Source: Meghimatium bilineatum
Taxonomy: Eukaryota > Mollusca > Gastropoda > Stylommatophora > Philomycidae
NCBI GenBank assembly: GCA_034231615.1
Contig: CM067319.1
Span: forward strand, 3,882,001-3,946,000
Length of the DNA: 64,000 nt
Reading direction: 5' to 3'
In this document: in pieces, positions 29,402 through 42,112 of the stretch
Layout of the letters: the number at the start of each line of letters is the position of its first letter
Numbering within the stretch: position 1 is the first letter of the stretch
Translations under genes and position numbers: made by a program
The notes under the pieces: generated by a model
What the model was told of the DNA's origin: nothing
Database searches by the model: none
Seen by the model: the letters and a program-made list of their open reading frames with translations, nothing else

Positions 29402-30095
29402 TGTCCATAGCGTAGTTTCTTATGTGCAGTGGCGTGGTTTCCTATGTGCAGTGGCGTGGTTTCCTATGTGCAGTGGCGTGGTTTCTTATGTCCATAGCGT
29501 GGTTTCTTATGTGCAGTGGCGTGGTTTCCTATGTGCAGTGGCGTGGTTTCCTATGTGCAGTAGCGTGGTTTCTTATGTCCATAGCGTAGTTTCTTATGTG
29601 CAGTGGCGTGGTTTCCTATGTGCAGTGGCGTGGTTTCCTATGTGCAGTGGCGTGGTTTCTTATGTCCATAGCGTGGTTTCTTATGTCCATAGCGTGGTTT
29701 CTTATGTGCAGTGGCGTGGTTTCTTATGTGCAGTGGCGTGGTTTCTTATGTGCAGTGGCGTGGTTTCTTATGTCCATGGCGTGGTTTCTTATGTGCAGTG
29801 GCGTTGTTTCTTATGTGCAGTAGCGTGGTTTCTTATGTCCATGGCGTGGTTTCTTATGTGCAGTGGCGTTGTTTCTTATGTGCAGTGGCGTGGTTTCTTA
29901 TGTGCAGTGGCGTGGTTTCTTATGTCAATGACGTGGTTTCTTATGTGCAGTGGCGTGGTTTCTTATGTCCATGGTGTGGTTTCTTATGTGCAGTGACGTG
30001 GTTTCTTATGTGCAGTGACGTGGTTTCTTATGTGCAGTGACGTGGTTTCTTATGTGCAGTGGCGTGGTTTCTTATGTGCAGTGGCGTGGTTTCTC
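29402..30095 (+). repeat. 22-bp minisatellite, about 31 copies, open in all three frames
   Basis: Two unit types alternate: GTGGTTTCTTATGTGCAGTG and GTGGTTTCTTATGTCCATAG. Because 22 is not a multiple of three, a frame passes through all phases of the unit. None contains a stop, so a 214-codon frame appears. It is not a gene. Confidence 0.9.
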
Positions 30096-30489
30096 TGAGC
30101 TTCATTTCATCTCTAGGAGACTTAAGTTTTCAGTTTTAATGCACTGTCTATTGAAGAAGCCCCCAGATGGAGTATATGTTACGAGACAAGCTGGTATTTT
30201 GTCTGGGTCACCCACTGTGTATCGTTCCTCCGACGAGGTGCTTCACAGCTGGCGAAATATTCCTCGTGCAAGAAGACCATTCCCATCACCTTTCGTGCCC
30301 CTAGATCCCAGACCAAATTTACTCTGCCTGAGCCGTGACGACTTGAACTCAGACTTGGTACAACCCTAGGCCAGGTGCAGCTTCACAAAACACGGCACAT
30401 CCTATATTTGCATGGCTGTTTAGGTTACCTTGACACTCTATTTAATAGCACAGCCAATTCTACCCACGCAATAGTACCACATATTGTAT

Positions 30490-30667
30490 TTATGGAACAG
30501 TACAACAATTCCTAACTATGGAACATACAACAAATTATATCTATTTGATAGTACAACAAATTCTAACTATGGAATAGTACAACAAATTCTAACTATGGAA
30601 TAGTACAACAAATTCTAACTATGGAATAGTACAACAAATTATAACTATGGAACAGTACACCAAATTA
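30490..30667 (+). repeat. 26-bp-class minisatellite, about 6 copies
   Basis: Units of GTACAACAAATTCTAACTAT then GGAATA, with decay at both ends. Confidence 0.82.
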
Positions 30668-31578
30668 TATCTACGAAAACCTTTTCGTCGCCTCTTACGA
30701 TATGAATGGCAGTTATACAATGACACCGCATCGTTTCATTCTCCCCTCTCCGGCTTCGACAACACACGTTCAAGAAATGACTCAAATTAAATCATCTTCT
30801 TCAGAGTTATATCTCACACTCCTGCTGGTTTGTAGGGCGTAGTTAAGAAAATGGAATGTACCGTAACACGGTTTACAGCATGGAAGCGAGTTCTACGTCG
30901 TTCTGCCTGACTCATCATATTTCTAAATTGCATTTGGACTTCAGAGTTATGAAGTGTGACAACTAGAAGTCATATATTATTATAAGTTTAGCAAGCCGGA
31001 GTGCTGTTATTCATCATTCTCTCTGAGAGCCTTAACAACATTTTTTATTTACATGGAAGAAAAACAGTCCTCTTTCAAGCACAGTATTGTCATTTTCATG
31101 CTCTTTCCAAGACAATAAGAGGATGGGGGGGGGGTGGATGTTGCTGCTGATAACCCTCTTCCTCCCCTTCCACACCCGGAAAAATCTGAACATAACGTTC
31201 TTCTATAACCGCCACCAATATAGAAATTCCAACCGAATTAATTAGAATCCCATTTGTTACGTGGTGATTATTGTTGTGAGTTCGGTTGGTCACTATTTAA
31301 ATACGTGGCATCGCATGTCAAAATAACCAAGGCGACTCCACGTATATAAATAGTAACGAACCGAAATCCCAACAATAATCAAAGACATAACGAATGGGGT
31401 AGTAATTAGCTATGTTGGAAGGTCCTTTATACCGTCGACACTCTCGGTTCAACCATGCGTAACCTGGGCCCACAAGAATAGTAGGTAATGAAAACGCTGT
31501 CTGCCTTCCAAGCATGTCGTAGGAGGCTAGTAACGATGTTTCCGACAGGAGTTGGTTGTCCGATCTCATATACAATCA
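30668..31578. other. Host DNA, no gene; dispersed-repeat copies
   Basis: Parts of the common dispersed repeat are visible at about 30675..30725 (CGTCGCCTCTTACGATATGA), 30815..30900 (CACTCCTGCTGGTTTGTAGG) and inverted at about 31490..31545 (AAGCATGTCGTAGGAGGCTA). Confidence 0.4.
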
Positions 31579-31579
31579 C

Positions 31580-31915
31580 AGTGATCCATAAGCTATGCTT
31601 AAGTTGGATGTGTCGGGCCATAAGCTATGCTAAAGTTGGTTGTTTCGTCCATAAGCTATGCTTAAGTTGGATGTGTCGGGCCATAAGCTATGCTAAAGTT
31701 GGTTGTTTCGGTCCATAAGCTATGCTAAAGCTGGATGTGTCGGGCCATAAGATATGTTACAGTGGGAAGTGTCAGGGCGAAAGCTATGCTAAAGTTGGAT
31801 GTGTCAGGCCTTAAGCATTGCTAAAGTGGGATGTGTCAGGGCGAAAACTATGCTAAAGTTGGATGTGTCAGGCCTTAAGCATTGCTAAAGTGGGATGTGT
31901 CAGGGCGAAAGGTTC
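31580..31915 (+). repeat. Variable 30-40-bp minisatellite, about 10 copies
   Basis: Units of CCATAAGCTATGCTAAAGTT then GGATGTGTCGGG, with higher-order alternation between two unit types. Confidence 0.85.
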
Positions 31916-32695
31916 ATTTATTGCATTAAAGCTTTAAATTGTGACAAAGTGCGATTTGCTCTCCGGACTGCATCCTCCTAATCTGTAGGAGTTTGAGAAC
32001 ATTACTACAATACAATTTTTCTTGAAAAAGGAAACAAATACATGTGACAATTGGCTAATATAACGTTTTTATGAAGACCTCGCCACACCATTTTTTTGTA
32101 AACAAAAAACATATCTACGCCCCTGATTTTATCATCCAGCTTACTCCTGAGTGAGTTATTTGCACATCTATGGGATTGTAACTCCAACTCCACTCCTTAA
32201 ATTCCTGAGTAACATTACAGTATGCATGAAAAAAATGACAATTTATTTCTTTGCTGTCCATTTCTATCTCTAGCAACGCAAGGACGACTAAGCCGAGACT
32301 TAAACCCAAGAGGCCACGTCCTGCTCTCCTGGGCACTTATCCCACAGAGATTGCAAGGCCAATTTACCAGAGCAAGCAGTAATATAATTTATTGTTGAAT
32401 TAGAGCCCATCATTGCTAAAATTATTAATTAGGGATGGTCAGAAAATCAGGAACCTGGTTGCAACTTAATTACCACTGAAGCAGTGACAATTTATTGGAT
32501 CTAATCAACACTGTTACATTCTGAGGGCACAGACTCCACCGCGATTTGTTCACATCGCTTGCACAGACTCCACCGCGATTTGTTCACATCGCTTGCTGTT
32601 TATATTCGATATCAGTGGTTTAGCTAAGAACATTTGCTCTAATTCGGCCTGGTTTTCATATTTCTATTTATTTGTTTGCTCCTGGCTCGCCAACT

Positions 32696-33196
32696 ATTAA
32701 CTATTTGTTTACAACTCTACCTAACTATTAACTATTTGTTTACAACTCTACCTAACTATAACTATTTGTTTACAACTCTACCTAACTATTAACTATTTGT
32801 TTACAACTCTACCTAACTATTAACTATTTGTTTACAACTCTACCTAACTATAACTATTTGTTTACAACTCTACCTAACTATTAACTATTTGTTTACAACT
32901 CTACCTAACTATTAACTATTTGTTTACAACTCTACCTAACTATTAACTATTTGTTTACAACTCTACCTAACTATTAACTATTTGTTTACAACTCTACCTA
33001 ACTATTAACTATTTGTTTACAACTCTACCTAACTATTAACTATTTGTTTACAACTCTACCTAACTATTAACTATTTGTTTACAACTCTACCTAACTATTA
33101 ACTATTTGTTTACAACTCTACCTAACTATTAACTATTTGTTTACAACTCTACCTAACTATTAACTATTTGTTTACAACTCTACCTAACTATAACTA
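32696..33196 (+). repeat. 30-bp-class minisatellite, about 17 copies
   Basis: Very uniform copies of ACTATTTGTTTACAACTCTA then CCTAACTATTA; three copies lack one T. Confidence 0.93.
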
Positions 33197-33199
33197 TTT

Positions 33200-33515
33200 C
33201 TTCTACACCGAAACTATTTTCTGTATGTTGATATTCTTCATTCTTTTTGCTTTAACAATTCATGCTTTGGATCGCCATGCGTATGAGAGATCTCTTGAGA
33301 TGTTGTTTTTTTGCGTGTTCATAATATGTTTCTTTCCATTGACTCTTTTATTTCTGTAATCCATCTTTTGTGTGGTCTGTCCTTGTCTTTGCATCCATCG
33401 CGCATGTATATTAAAGCTTTTTGAGGGGCACTGTCTGATGATAGTCTGGAAGCATGTGAAAAACACTTAATCTGTTGTCTTCTTGTGTAATCAAAGATTT
33501 GCATAGTTGACAAGA
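33200..33515 (-). mobile_element. LINE remnant, reverse-transcriptase C-terminal part
   Basis: Minus-strand frames read DYTRRQQIKCFSHASRLSSD and KDRPHKRWITEIKESM. They parallel 20750..20830 (YIRRQQIKYF...SRLPSD) and the RPRKRW motif at 19513. Confidence 0.65.
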
Positions 33516-33660
33516 CATATGCATGCTCTTCTTAGGCAGGATGGCTACAATAAGAAAATTAAATACCAGAACAAACATTAGCAAGACAATATTACAAACA
33601 CGATAAATCCAACCAAGAATTGTTATTTGTGTGTGTGTTTTTTTGGTTCTTGTTCGCTTC

Positions 33661-33720
33661 TGTGGTAAATAGCGCGTCTGTTACGGCCAAGTTACCGAGT
33701 TCGATCCCCGTCACAGGCAA
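33661..33720 (+). mobile_element. tRNA-like SINE head
   Basis: TGTGGTAAATAGCGCGTCTG (A-box-like) and CGAGTTCGATCCCCGTCACA (B-box) are followed by a T run. Without a foldable anticodon arm it is a SINE-type pol III head rather than a tRNA gene. Confidence 0.5.
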
Positions 33721-34071
33721 TTTTTTTTCTTTATTTTACTCTGAAATCTTGAAGTGAAATCATTGACTCCTATATGTTCCATCTATTGTCTTTTCTCCAC
33801 ATTTGCTGTAAGGAGTCGCATGATGGAAAAGCGATCGGCGATTAACAAAAAAGTGAATTTGGGGTTGACTTTTGACTCCTTTTGGCCAAATTCCTGGTAC
33901 TAAAAGTCGTATTCCAATTTGCTAAGGGACATATACGAGCATGCATGGTAGAAGGAAAATTTCCGTCCTTCCAGATGGTTGTGTTATTGTTGTGATATAA
34001 GAAATATAATCTACGATTCATGGGCGATGATAGATTTGACTCACAAGACATTTCTTTTCAATACATCAGTA

Positions 34072-34344
34072 TTACTGACTGTCCTGCCACGCAGCTCCGA
34101 GAATTACACGTAGGCAGCTAATGTGAAAGCTGTTAACGTTGTTTAGCCCTAACTGGTGGTGCATATAGATTGTCCATGTTTCACTGTTGTAGAAGAGAAG
34201 CGTACATACATGATACGCTTGAGTAATTCCAGAACTAGAACCCATCCTATCTTCACACACGCTTCCTTCCATTAATTTTAAGACACAACATCTCTGAAAG
34301 GACCGCACATACTGAACCACGATTCCTTTCAGAGCAATGTTCAC
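34072..34344 (-). mobile_element. LINE remnant, second reverse-transcriptase family
   Basis: The minus strand encodes LLFYNSETWTIYMHHQLGLN then NVNSFHISCLRVILGAAWQD, the C-terminal 'YxxETW...FHxxCLRxILxxxW' signature of a non-LTR reverse transcriptase. A sister fragment lies at 40766..41041. Confidence 0.68.
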
Positions 34345-34893
34345 GTGTAAGGAACGTCAAGATGTAGGCGCTAAAAAAAAAAAGAAGAACAAATATCTCT
34401 GCGCATTAGGGACATTAGCAACAATGGCTATTGAATGATTGGTAAAAGGAAAGAACATTTCAAGTGTTTGACCTGGGGAAAAAAGTCAGGGTGCAAAGGT
34501 GCTTCTTTGTAGGGTGACGCGGTCGCTGTCGGGTCCTGTGAATAGGTCCGGGAGATTTATGTGGGAGGTGCTTGTTTGTCGTGTCAAAACCAGCCAGTAT
34601 ATCTGCAAGTGTTAAGGTGGTTTTTTTTTTAACGTTTGAAAGCTTGGTTTATGGTCACGGAATAAGTTCAATGGTGGGTGGGAGAAAACAAAATATGTCG
34701 CCGAATATAAGAGGAAAGGAGGAGTAATTTGGGTTGTGATTCAGGAGAGTAGTATGTATATTGAGTGATGTAGATATACAGATAATAAAGGATATGTAGA
34801 TATACAGATAATAGAGGAGATATAGTGATGAGTAGTTCAGAGAGGTTTTCACATTGGTCAGAGTGTGTTTTACAAGAACACGTAACGATAGGA

Positions 34894-34933
<40 letters not shown>

Positions 34934-35019
34934 GATTAAGGAAGAGATCAATGAAAGAGAGAAGTGAAAGAAGTGGATGAGGAATGACAGAGGAAGTGAA
35001 AATTACAGAAGGAGAACAT

Positions 35020-35152
35020 TGAAAGAGTTAAGCAGTAGTACATTGAAAGAGTTAAGCAGTAGTGCATTGAAAGAGATAAGCAGTAGTGCATTGAAAGAGG
35101 TAAGCAGTAGTGCATTGAAAGAGGTAAGCAGTAGTACATTGAAAGAGGCCCA
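35020..35152 (+). repeat. 24-bp minisatellite, about 6 copies
   Basis: Units of AAGCAGTAGTGCATTGAAAG then AGGT. The surrounding 34895..35470 is purine-rich, with a (GA)n run at 34896..34930. Confidence 0.85.
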
Positions 35153-35584
35153 CAAAATAGAACGAAGGATTTAAATGAAAGCATCACACAAAAATGAAAA
35201 AAAAAAAATTTACCTTTGAGAAAATGAAAGAACAAAAAATGAATGTAAAAGGAAAGTGAAAATTAAAGAAAAAGAGAACATTTTAGAGAACGAATATTAC
35301 AGAGAAAAGTAAAATTAAAGAGAAATGTAAAAATGCGGAGAAAGAGAGAATTAAAGAGAAAATATAAATGAAGGTTAAAAAAAACCAAAATTGAACGAAA
35401 AAATGAAGTGAAAGACAAACAATATAAGGGTTTAATTCAAATTAACATAAAATGCAGAAGTGACAAAGAGAAGTTATAACCAGAGAAATTTTGACAAAGA
35501 GAAGTTAGAACGAAAGCAATTTTGACATAGAGATGTTAGAACGAAATTTTGACAATGAGAACCACACTTCCTCCGAGGTTAGCA

Positions 35585-35995
35585 TGCTCTTCGTGAATGA
35601 ATCCCATGTGTATATTAGAGACATGTGGTCTCTGACTGAATCCCATGTGTATAATAGAGACATGTGGTCTCTGACTGAATCCCATGTGTATAATAGAGAC
35701 ATGTGGTCTCTGACTGAATCCCATATGTATCACGTCAACCTTACAATGATGCCCTGTTGCATCTGACTGAATCCCATATGTATCACGTCAATCTTACAAT
35801 GATGCCCTGTTGCATCTGACTGAATCACATATGTATCACGTCAACCTTACAATGATGCCCTGTTGCCTCTGACTGAATCCCATGTGTATCACGTCAATCT
35901 TACATCGAGACCCTGTGGTCTCTGACTGAATCCCATGTTTATCACATCAATATTACACCGAGACCTTGTGGCGTCTGACTGAATCTCATCTGTAT
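35585..35995 (+). repeat. Composite minisatellite
   Basis: Units share CTGACTGAATCCCATGTGTA. The first three have a short AATAGAGACATGTGGT body; the later ones have a longer ATCACGTCAACCTTACAATG body, so two unit types derive from each other. Confidence 0.82.
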
Positions 35996-37017
35996 CACGG
36001 TATCAAGTCAATCTTACACTTCACAATTTCTGCCACTAACTGAATCACACACACAATCCACACAATTTTACTTGTATTTATGAAACAACAGACCATCCCA
36101 TCGCTGTTTACATTGATTTATTGTAATTCTTTATGTCTTAGAGAGTCTTCAGAATCTTTCTGCGTCTTATCATAACAATCTTTTATTAATGATTTCAAAA
36201 CAATGTTGGGTTATGGTTCCTAAATCATAACCTCAACTGTCTTAATTATCTCCCTTCAAACACATTTTGAAAGTTTACTCAAGTTCTGCCAACCTGCGCG
36301 TTATTACTCCCGTGCAAATTGGTACAGGTATTATGAGGTGTACAAAATGTGCTTAAATCTGGATCTACAGCCAAATAGGGGTTCTCTTCAAGTTGACACC
36401 TGAATAATAATATATGCATGAGAAATTTCCTCCGGCCGAGCAGATCAAATTTGTTTGAAGAGTAATGGCAGCGCGGCGAAATCTGCACGGAAACTAGAAA
36501 GGTGACAGAAGCGGTCGCCAACAATCTCCAATATTTGAATGTCAACAATAGGATGACATCTGTATCTTAGCATTGCTCTTGTCATGTTCAAAACTGCATG
36601 AAAGGGACAATACGCAATCTGGTTTCAAAGTAGTTTGCAACTAATCAACAGTTTGCATACTAGATTTTTATAATCTTATTTTCCATTAATTAGATTAATC
36701 GTTATTTAGAATTTAAACGCGCTAAGCAGTTCTGAAGTTTAGAATTTCGTTTCTGTAAATAGTGGAAAATACACTTTTTTTATTTCAATTTTATGACAGT
36801 CTTTGTTATTGTCGTCTGTCAGCCATTTTGTTTCCCGACCGGGGAAATTACTGTGTATGCGCTTCCATGAATTTAAAATTAACTATTATTGGTAGCATAT
36901 CCTATTCAGGACGTGGCTATCAACCCAGCATTTTTTGGCTGTAGTGATTTTCTAGGCAATATAAAGACGTTCAGTAGTTTGTCAGTGCTTTCTGAACCGT
37001 CCCAATGCAGAAGTGCC

Positions 37018-37086
37018 TGTGGCGGGGATCGAACTCGATACCTTGATCGTCACAGACGGACCCTGTACCACTTTGTCACAGACCGG
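37018..37086 (-). mobile_element. tRNA-like SINE head
   Basis: The minus strand reads AAGTGGTACAGGGTCCGTCT... then GAGTTCGATCCCCGCCACAG, a good B-box. Its sequence resembles the head at 33661..33720. Confidence 0.5.
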
Positions 37087-37176
37087 ACATTTTACTGAGT
37101 TATTGTTCTTTTTTACTTGCAGTGGAATTGTCAGAAAAATGAAATGGGACGGAATGTGGTTGGGGTGTGAAAATGA

Positions 37177-37440
37177 TATCTAGTGTTTGTGAAAACAATT
37201 CTAGTGTATGTGAAAACAATTCTGGTGTATGGGAAAACAATTCTGGTGTATGGGAAAACAATTCTGGTGTATGGAAAAAAAATTCTGGTGTATGGGAAAA
37301 CAATTCTGGAGAATGGGAAAACAATTATTGTGTGTGTGCACACAATTCTTGTGTATGGGAAAACAATTCTGGTGTATGTGAAAACAATTATTGTGTATGT
37401 GAAAACAATTCTGATGTATGTGAAAACAATTTGCTAATAC
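37177..37440 (+). repeat. 21-bp minisatellite, about 12 copies
   Basis: Units of TCTGGTGTATGGGAAAACAA with T. The multiple of three leaves frames open on both strands. Confidence 0.9.
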
Positions 37441-37929
37441 AAGTTTTTTCTTTTCGTTATTTCTCAGACTTATATTAGACCTTTCTTACAGCAGAGATAA
37501 TCGTACAGCTAGATAGTTCTGCAGGATTTAGTCCAGAGAATGACAATACGCTGCTTTATCACTTTATTTGCACCATTGGACCGATGCAACTCATTTTCGG
37601 CAACTACAATGCGTCTACTAATTTTTTATCTACTAATGTTTTATCTACTAATATTTTATCTACTAATATATTATCGTTCATCTACTTTTGGCACAACCTT
37701 GTCTATTCCGAACAGCATCACCAGTACTGACACAACCTTATCTAGCTGCATTAAGTACTACATTGCCAATCCCCTTTATTTCAACGAGAACACGCAAAAG
37801 AGACCCTCACAACGCACCCACCCCCCTTTACCCTTCTCACTATATCATGCTACCGGTGTTGTGTTACATTCCCAAATCCAATTTTGTCTGTGGAGAATCA
37901 GCATACCAGCCTCAATACAAGTAGTACAC

Positions 37930-38125
37930 ACACACTCATTCTGACACGCTCACTCCGACACACTCATTCTGACACGCTCACTCCGACACACTCATTCTGA
38001 CACGCTCACTCCCACACACTCATTCTGACACGCTCCCTCCCACACACTCATTCTGACACGCTCCCTCCCACACACTCATTCTGACACGCTCCCTCCCACA
38101 CACTCATTCTGACACGCTCCCTCCC
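37930..38125 (+). repeat. 28-bp-class minisatellite, about 7 copies
   Basis: Units of CACTCATTCTGACACGCTCC then CTCCCACA; early copies carry ACTCCGACA. Confidence 0.88.
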
Positions 38126-39044
38126 ACGCGAACCTACGTCGTTCCATCTCTAGCAAAATGCTCACACAATCACACATTCAAGACATTGATACTCATGTAT
38201 GCGCATATATACCACCACGCACCCCCCACTCCCCCCTCCCCGTATAAAATATAAAATGGCATTTATTTTTTAAGAAAGCACGAGTATTAACCCACCCCCG
38301 CCTCATAAAAGTTTCCAAGGAAAAAAAAGATTTTCGCGAACTTCTAAAAATTAAGTAATTATATTCTTTTTTTCTTTCTGTAAAGTAAATCCCTACCCCT
38401 AAAATATTTACCAAAGCTACGGCCTTGATGCGATATCAAACGTGCTAAAATATGTCCTTTTTCGCACCCAACCCCCTACATAGACATACCATACCACATT
38501 TACTCATTGCTTTCTGAAACCCACAGACACACATCGCGTTCATCACATGCCTACACACCGAAACAAGCAGACGCAACCACATCCACAACCACATGCACAC
38601 CTAGCAGAACTTGCATATCCCATCTCTACAATATATTTCTCAATAATTGTCTTGCCTCTACTTATCCACACGTGCACACCAAAACACACTCACACACACA
38701 CGCACATCAAATAACACTCACACAAATCTATAAACTCATGCGCTCACAGCTAGTGCACTCGGAAACCATTTCGAGAACTGCTACTCGTGGTGTCCTCGCG
38801 TCTCACATAAGCAGCAATGAATCAATAACACGTTCCTCCCACTTCTAGTAGAACTAAATGCACTCAGTTCGTGATTCGAATATCAGGCAGTGTTAATGAT
38901 ACACCGTTCCGCTCTCCCACAGGCAACCAATACCCAATAATCCAGCTGCTGTCATTTGACCATTCTTTAAAATGTCCAATCATTATTATATAGTTCTAAT
39001 ATTGTCTAGTTTCCTAAGAATTGCTATAGATAATTCTTTCCTAT

Positions 39045-39245
39045 ATTCAAAGAATGATAGACAACGAACAAATAAAACAAGAAGATGCATTCAAATATCT
39101 TGGCAACACATTGAGATACGACAACAAACAAGAAGCAGAAATGGATGCAAGATGTAATAAGGCCTGTCAGGTCATCGGTCAATTAACACCTTTACTAGGA
39201 AACAAAGATATTACATTAGAATGCGTAGTTACTGCGCAGAACTGA
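39045..39245 (+). mobile_element. LINE remnant
   Basis: The frame reads IKQEDAFKYLGNTLRYDNKQ and AEMDARCNKACQVIGQL, the 'FKYLG...EI..R' segment of non-LTR reverse transcriptases. It is followed at about 39289..39355 by one arm of the foldback repeat seen at 58001..58298. Confidence 0.65.
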
Positions 39246-40074
39246 AATCTAACAGGTAGATCCAGGAATAGGGTAATAAAGATTTGCTAATAACTAGAGA
39301 CACACATAACACACACAAATCGACTTTTCGACCAAAAAGCCTTTATAAAGACAACGATTGAAGCAAAATTCTTCACTATTCTTCAAAAATGAACCACGAT
39401 TGAAGCAAAATTCTTCATTATTAGAATACAGAAGAAGGTTGGATCCTCAGAACCATCTCAAAACCATCTCAGAACCATCTCAGAACCATAGTATATCAAC
39501 CGAACATAAGAGTATTTCTAATATATACACAATTAGCTCAACAAATTATATCTTTTTTCTGAGGTCGGGAATGACAGGATTACCTGAATCACAATCTCTT
39601 TAATTTTTTTAATTATCATAACATATAATCAAACTAGAGTCATTCCGGGGTTGAAACGATGTACCTCAGCACAAGATGTACAAATCCAATCAGCAAAATA
39701 GCGGATGTATCGTCCAGGATAAGATACCAAGAAATTTAAGAAAAAGCATTTCAAGACGAAGATTGGTATATGATATCTAGAACCAGCCCGTCTCTGGAAG
39801 AAACAGGACATCTTGCCCCACAGAGACGAAGGATTTGCAGATGACCAGTGATAAACATAACTCTCAGATGGACACCTTAAATTAGGAAAAACAAATGAAG
39901 ATGATTATTTTAGAGCTTCGGCGGAGTAGAGTTTGTTAACGATATTATTTATAATCTAGGCGGTGGAGTTTTTCAGCTCCACATTGTTTTCTCTCCAGAT
40001 CATTTTTTTTTCTCAACGAGAAATCTGTCTAAAGTTTTAGCAAATATCAGATGTCTGCTTTAGTGATCATAGTT

Positions 40075-40340
40075 GTCGTTATTCCGTTTATCCAGAAGAT
40101 ATTATTGTTATCATTATTCCGTCTCTCCAGAAGATATTATTATTGTTGTCATTATTCCGTCTCTCCGGAAGATATTATTATTGTTGTCATTATTCCGTCT
40201 TTCCGGAAGATATTATTATTGTTGTTATTATTCCGTCTTTCCGGAAGATATTATTATTGTTGTCATTATTCCGTCTTTCCGGAAGATATTATTATAGTTG
40301 TCGTTATTCCGTCTATCCAGATGATAGTATTATTGTTTTG
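40075..40340 (+). repeat. Minisatellite of 36-39 bp, about 7 copies
   Basis: Units of ATTATTCCGTCTTTCCGGAA then GATATTATTATTGTTGT, with C/T and A/G changes between copies. Confidence 0.88.
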
Positions 40341-40765
40341 ATATAAAAAATATTTATCTACGATCCATGGCGATGATGACGTACAACACACATCTTACGT
40401 AGAGCGCACATTTTCGTCTTTCCAGAAGACTGCATAATTTTTGCAGTGCAAGAAATATAATCTAAAATCCATGGCGATGGCGGATGTAACTCACAAGGCC
40501 AATCTGAGTCATAAAGAGTCTTCCAAAGTATGTACAAGTAATCACGTGTCCGCGTGTAACATCCTGTACTGTTGTGTACTTATACCATCCTGTACTGTTG
40601 TGTACGTGTAACATCGTGTGTCTTTATACTATTTCCGATCTTTCGCCTCCATGAAACAAGATCCATGGCACCCTGTTCCCATGATTCCCTATCAATGCCT
40701 GTATAATGCATATCACATTAGCACATCTCTTTCTACCGGAGTAGAAGGTGGTCCATGAGCATTTA

Positions 40766-41041
40766 TCAGACTGTAATTCTCCATAAAATAGATATTTTAG
40801 TATTATGCAATCCTCCACTATCCCCCCAGCCACCTGGGTCTGCGCTGACTGAGCGTAGAAAATAATGCGGCTTGGCAAGTTCATTCCAATACAGCACTGT
40901 CAGTGACTTATCCCGCCAACTCAATCCAAGAATTCTACGTAGGCACCACATGTGACAGTTGTTTAGTCGTCTCTGGAACTCAACATAGATTTTAAGGTAT
41001 AATACCATTAGCTGGACGGTCTTCTGCTCAGGAGGGAACAT
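40766..41041 (-). mobile_element. LINE remnant, second reverse-transcriptase family
   Basis: The minus strand encodes FQRRLNNCHMWCLRRILGLS then WRDKSLTVLYW, the same signature as 34072..34344. Confidence 0.65.
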
Positions 41042-41524
41042 TACATTTCCTTATTTTAACTACTTGAAACAAGCTGCAGGCTGTTGATATCCTATCAGCA
41101 GAAATGGGGCGGAGGTGTTGCTAACATACAGCCGAACCTCCTTAGTCGCCTCTCACATCAAGCATTGTAGGTCTTTAAATTACTATTTGTTGCCAACAAT
41201 ACGGTTGAAGAGATGACACAAAAATTAGATAAATAAATACCAGAGACAAGCGGATATATCGCAGCCGAAAGATAAATATCGCAGTCAAGTTGTAAATAAG
41301 AACATAAGAAATTCTGATCTATGTACTACATCCTGTAGGCCTGCAGGATTTTGAGAACGAAAGACGAGAATGATTGCAATCGTTGGAGTAAATGAAAATC
41401 GTATATGTTGCTTGACCCGTGGGAGGAACTAATGAGTGGCAACACTGTTATTTCCCTTCATTGTTGTAAGATGCGACTAAACGTGATTGGGAGTGGAATT
41501 CACTTGTCTCTCTACCCCATAAGC

Positions 41525-41638
41525 AAATGTAATACAAATGTAATACAAATGTAATACAAATGTAATACAAATGTAATACAAATGTAATACAAATGTAATA
41601 CAAATTTAATACAAAAGTAATACAAATGTAATACAAAT
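41525..41638 (+). repeat. 12-bp minisatellite, about 10 copies
   Basis: Tandem TACAAATGTAAT immediately upstream of the LINE fragment at 41639, and again one unit (ATACAAATGTAA) right after its tail at 42111. The LINE therefore appears to be inserted into the array. Confidence 0.9.
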
Positions 41639-42112
41639 GTGACCTTGTCATTAGAGGTGAGAAAGAGAGCTCTGCAGGGCTATATAACCCCTATACTAAC
41701 ATATGGGTGCGAGTCTTGGACAATAAACAAACTGGAAAGTGGGAGATTGGAGGCAACAGAGATGTGGTTCTACAGAAGAATGCTGAGAATACCATGGACT
41801 GCCAGAAAAACTAATGTAGAGGTATTAAAAGAGTTAAATGCGAAACGGACCTTAATCAACAATATAAGAAAAAGGCAATCTTCTTTTTTTGGCCACTTCA
41901 TGAGACAGGCAGGTTTAGAGAACATAATCACAACAGGCAAGATTGAAGGCACTAGAGACAGAGGGCGACAACGTGAGAAAATATTAGACAGTTTGACAAC
42001 CTGGCACGGCAAAGAAACAACAACGACTTTGATACATAATACTGTGGACAGAGAGCTGTGGAGAGCCATGACCGCCTACGCCACCCGGCATGGCACCTGA
42101 TGATGATGATGA
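41639..42112 (+). mobile_element. LINE 3' end: intact reverse-transcriptase C-terminus with (TGA)n tail
   Basis: A 153-codon open piece of a non-LTR reverse transcriptase: ALQGYITPILTYGCESWTIN, WFYRRMLRIPWTARKTNVEV, RQSSFFGHFMR, KIEGTRDRGRQREKILDSL and LWRAMTAYATRHGT. It stops with TGA directly followed by TGATGATGATGA. The frame has no ATG and is truncated at its 5' side, as expected for incomplete reverse transcription. The tail and closing motif are like RTE-type LINEs. It is the best-preserved LINE fragment here and sits inside a 12-bp array. Confidence 0.88.

Noticed and set aside
30104-30369. Frame reading PPDGVYVTRQAGILSGSPTV as a gene fragment
   Set aside because: Only the part after the 22-bp array is non-repetitive; no family recognised and no splice or start signals.
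33661-33720. tRNA gene
   Set aside because: Has A- and B-box-like blocks, but no plausible acceptor pairing or anticodon arm; fits a SINE head.
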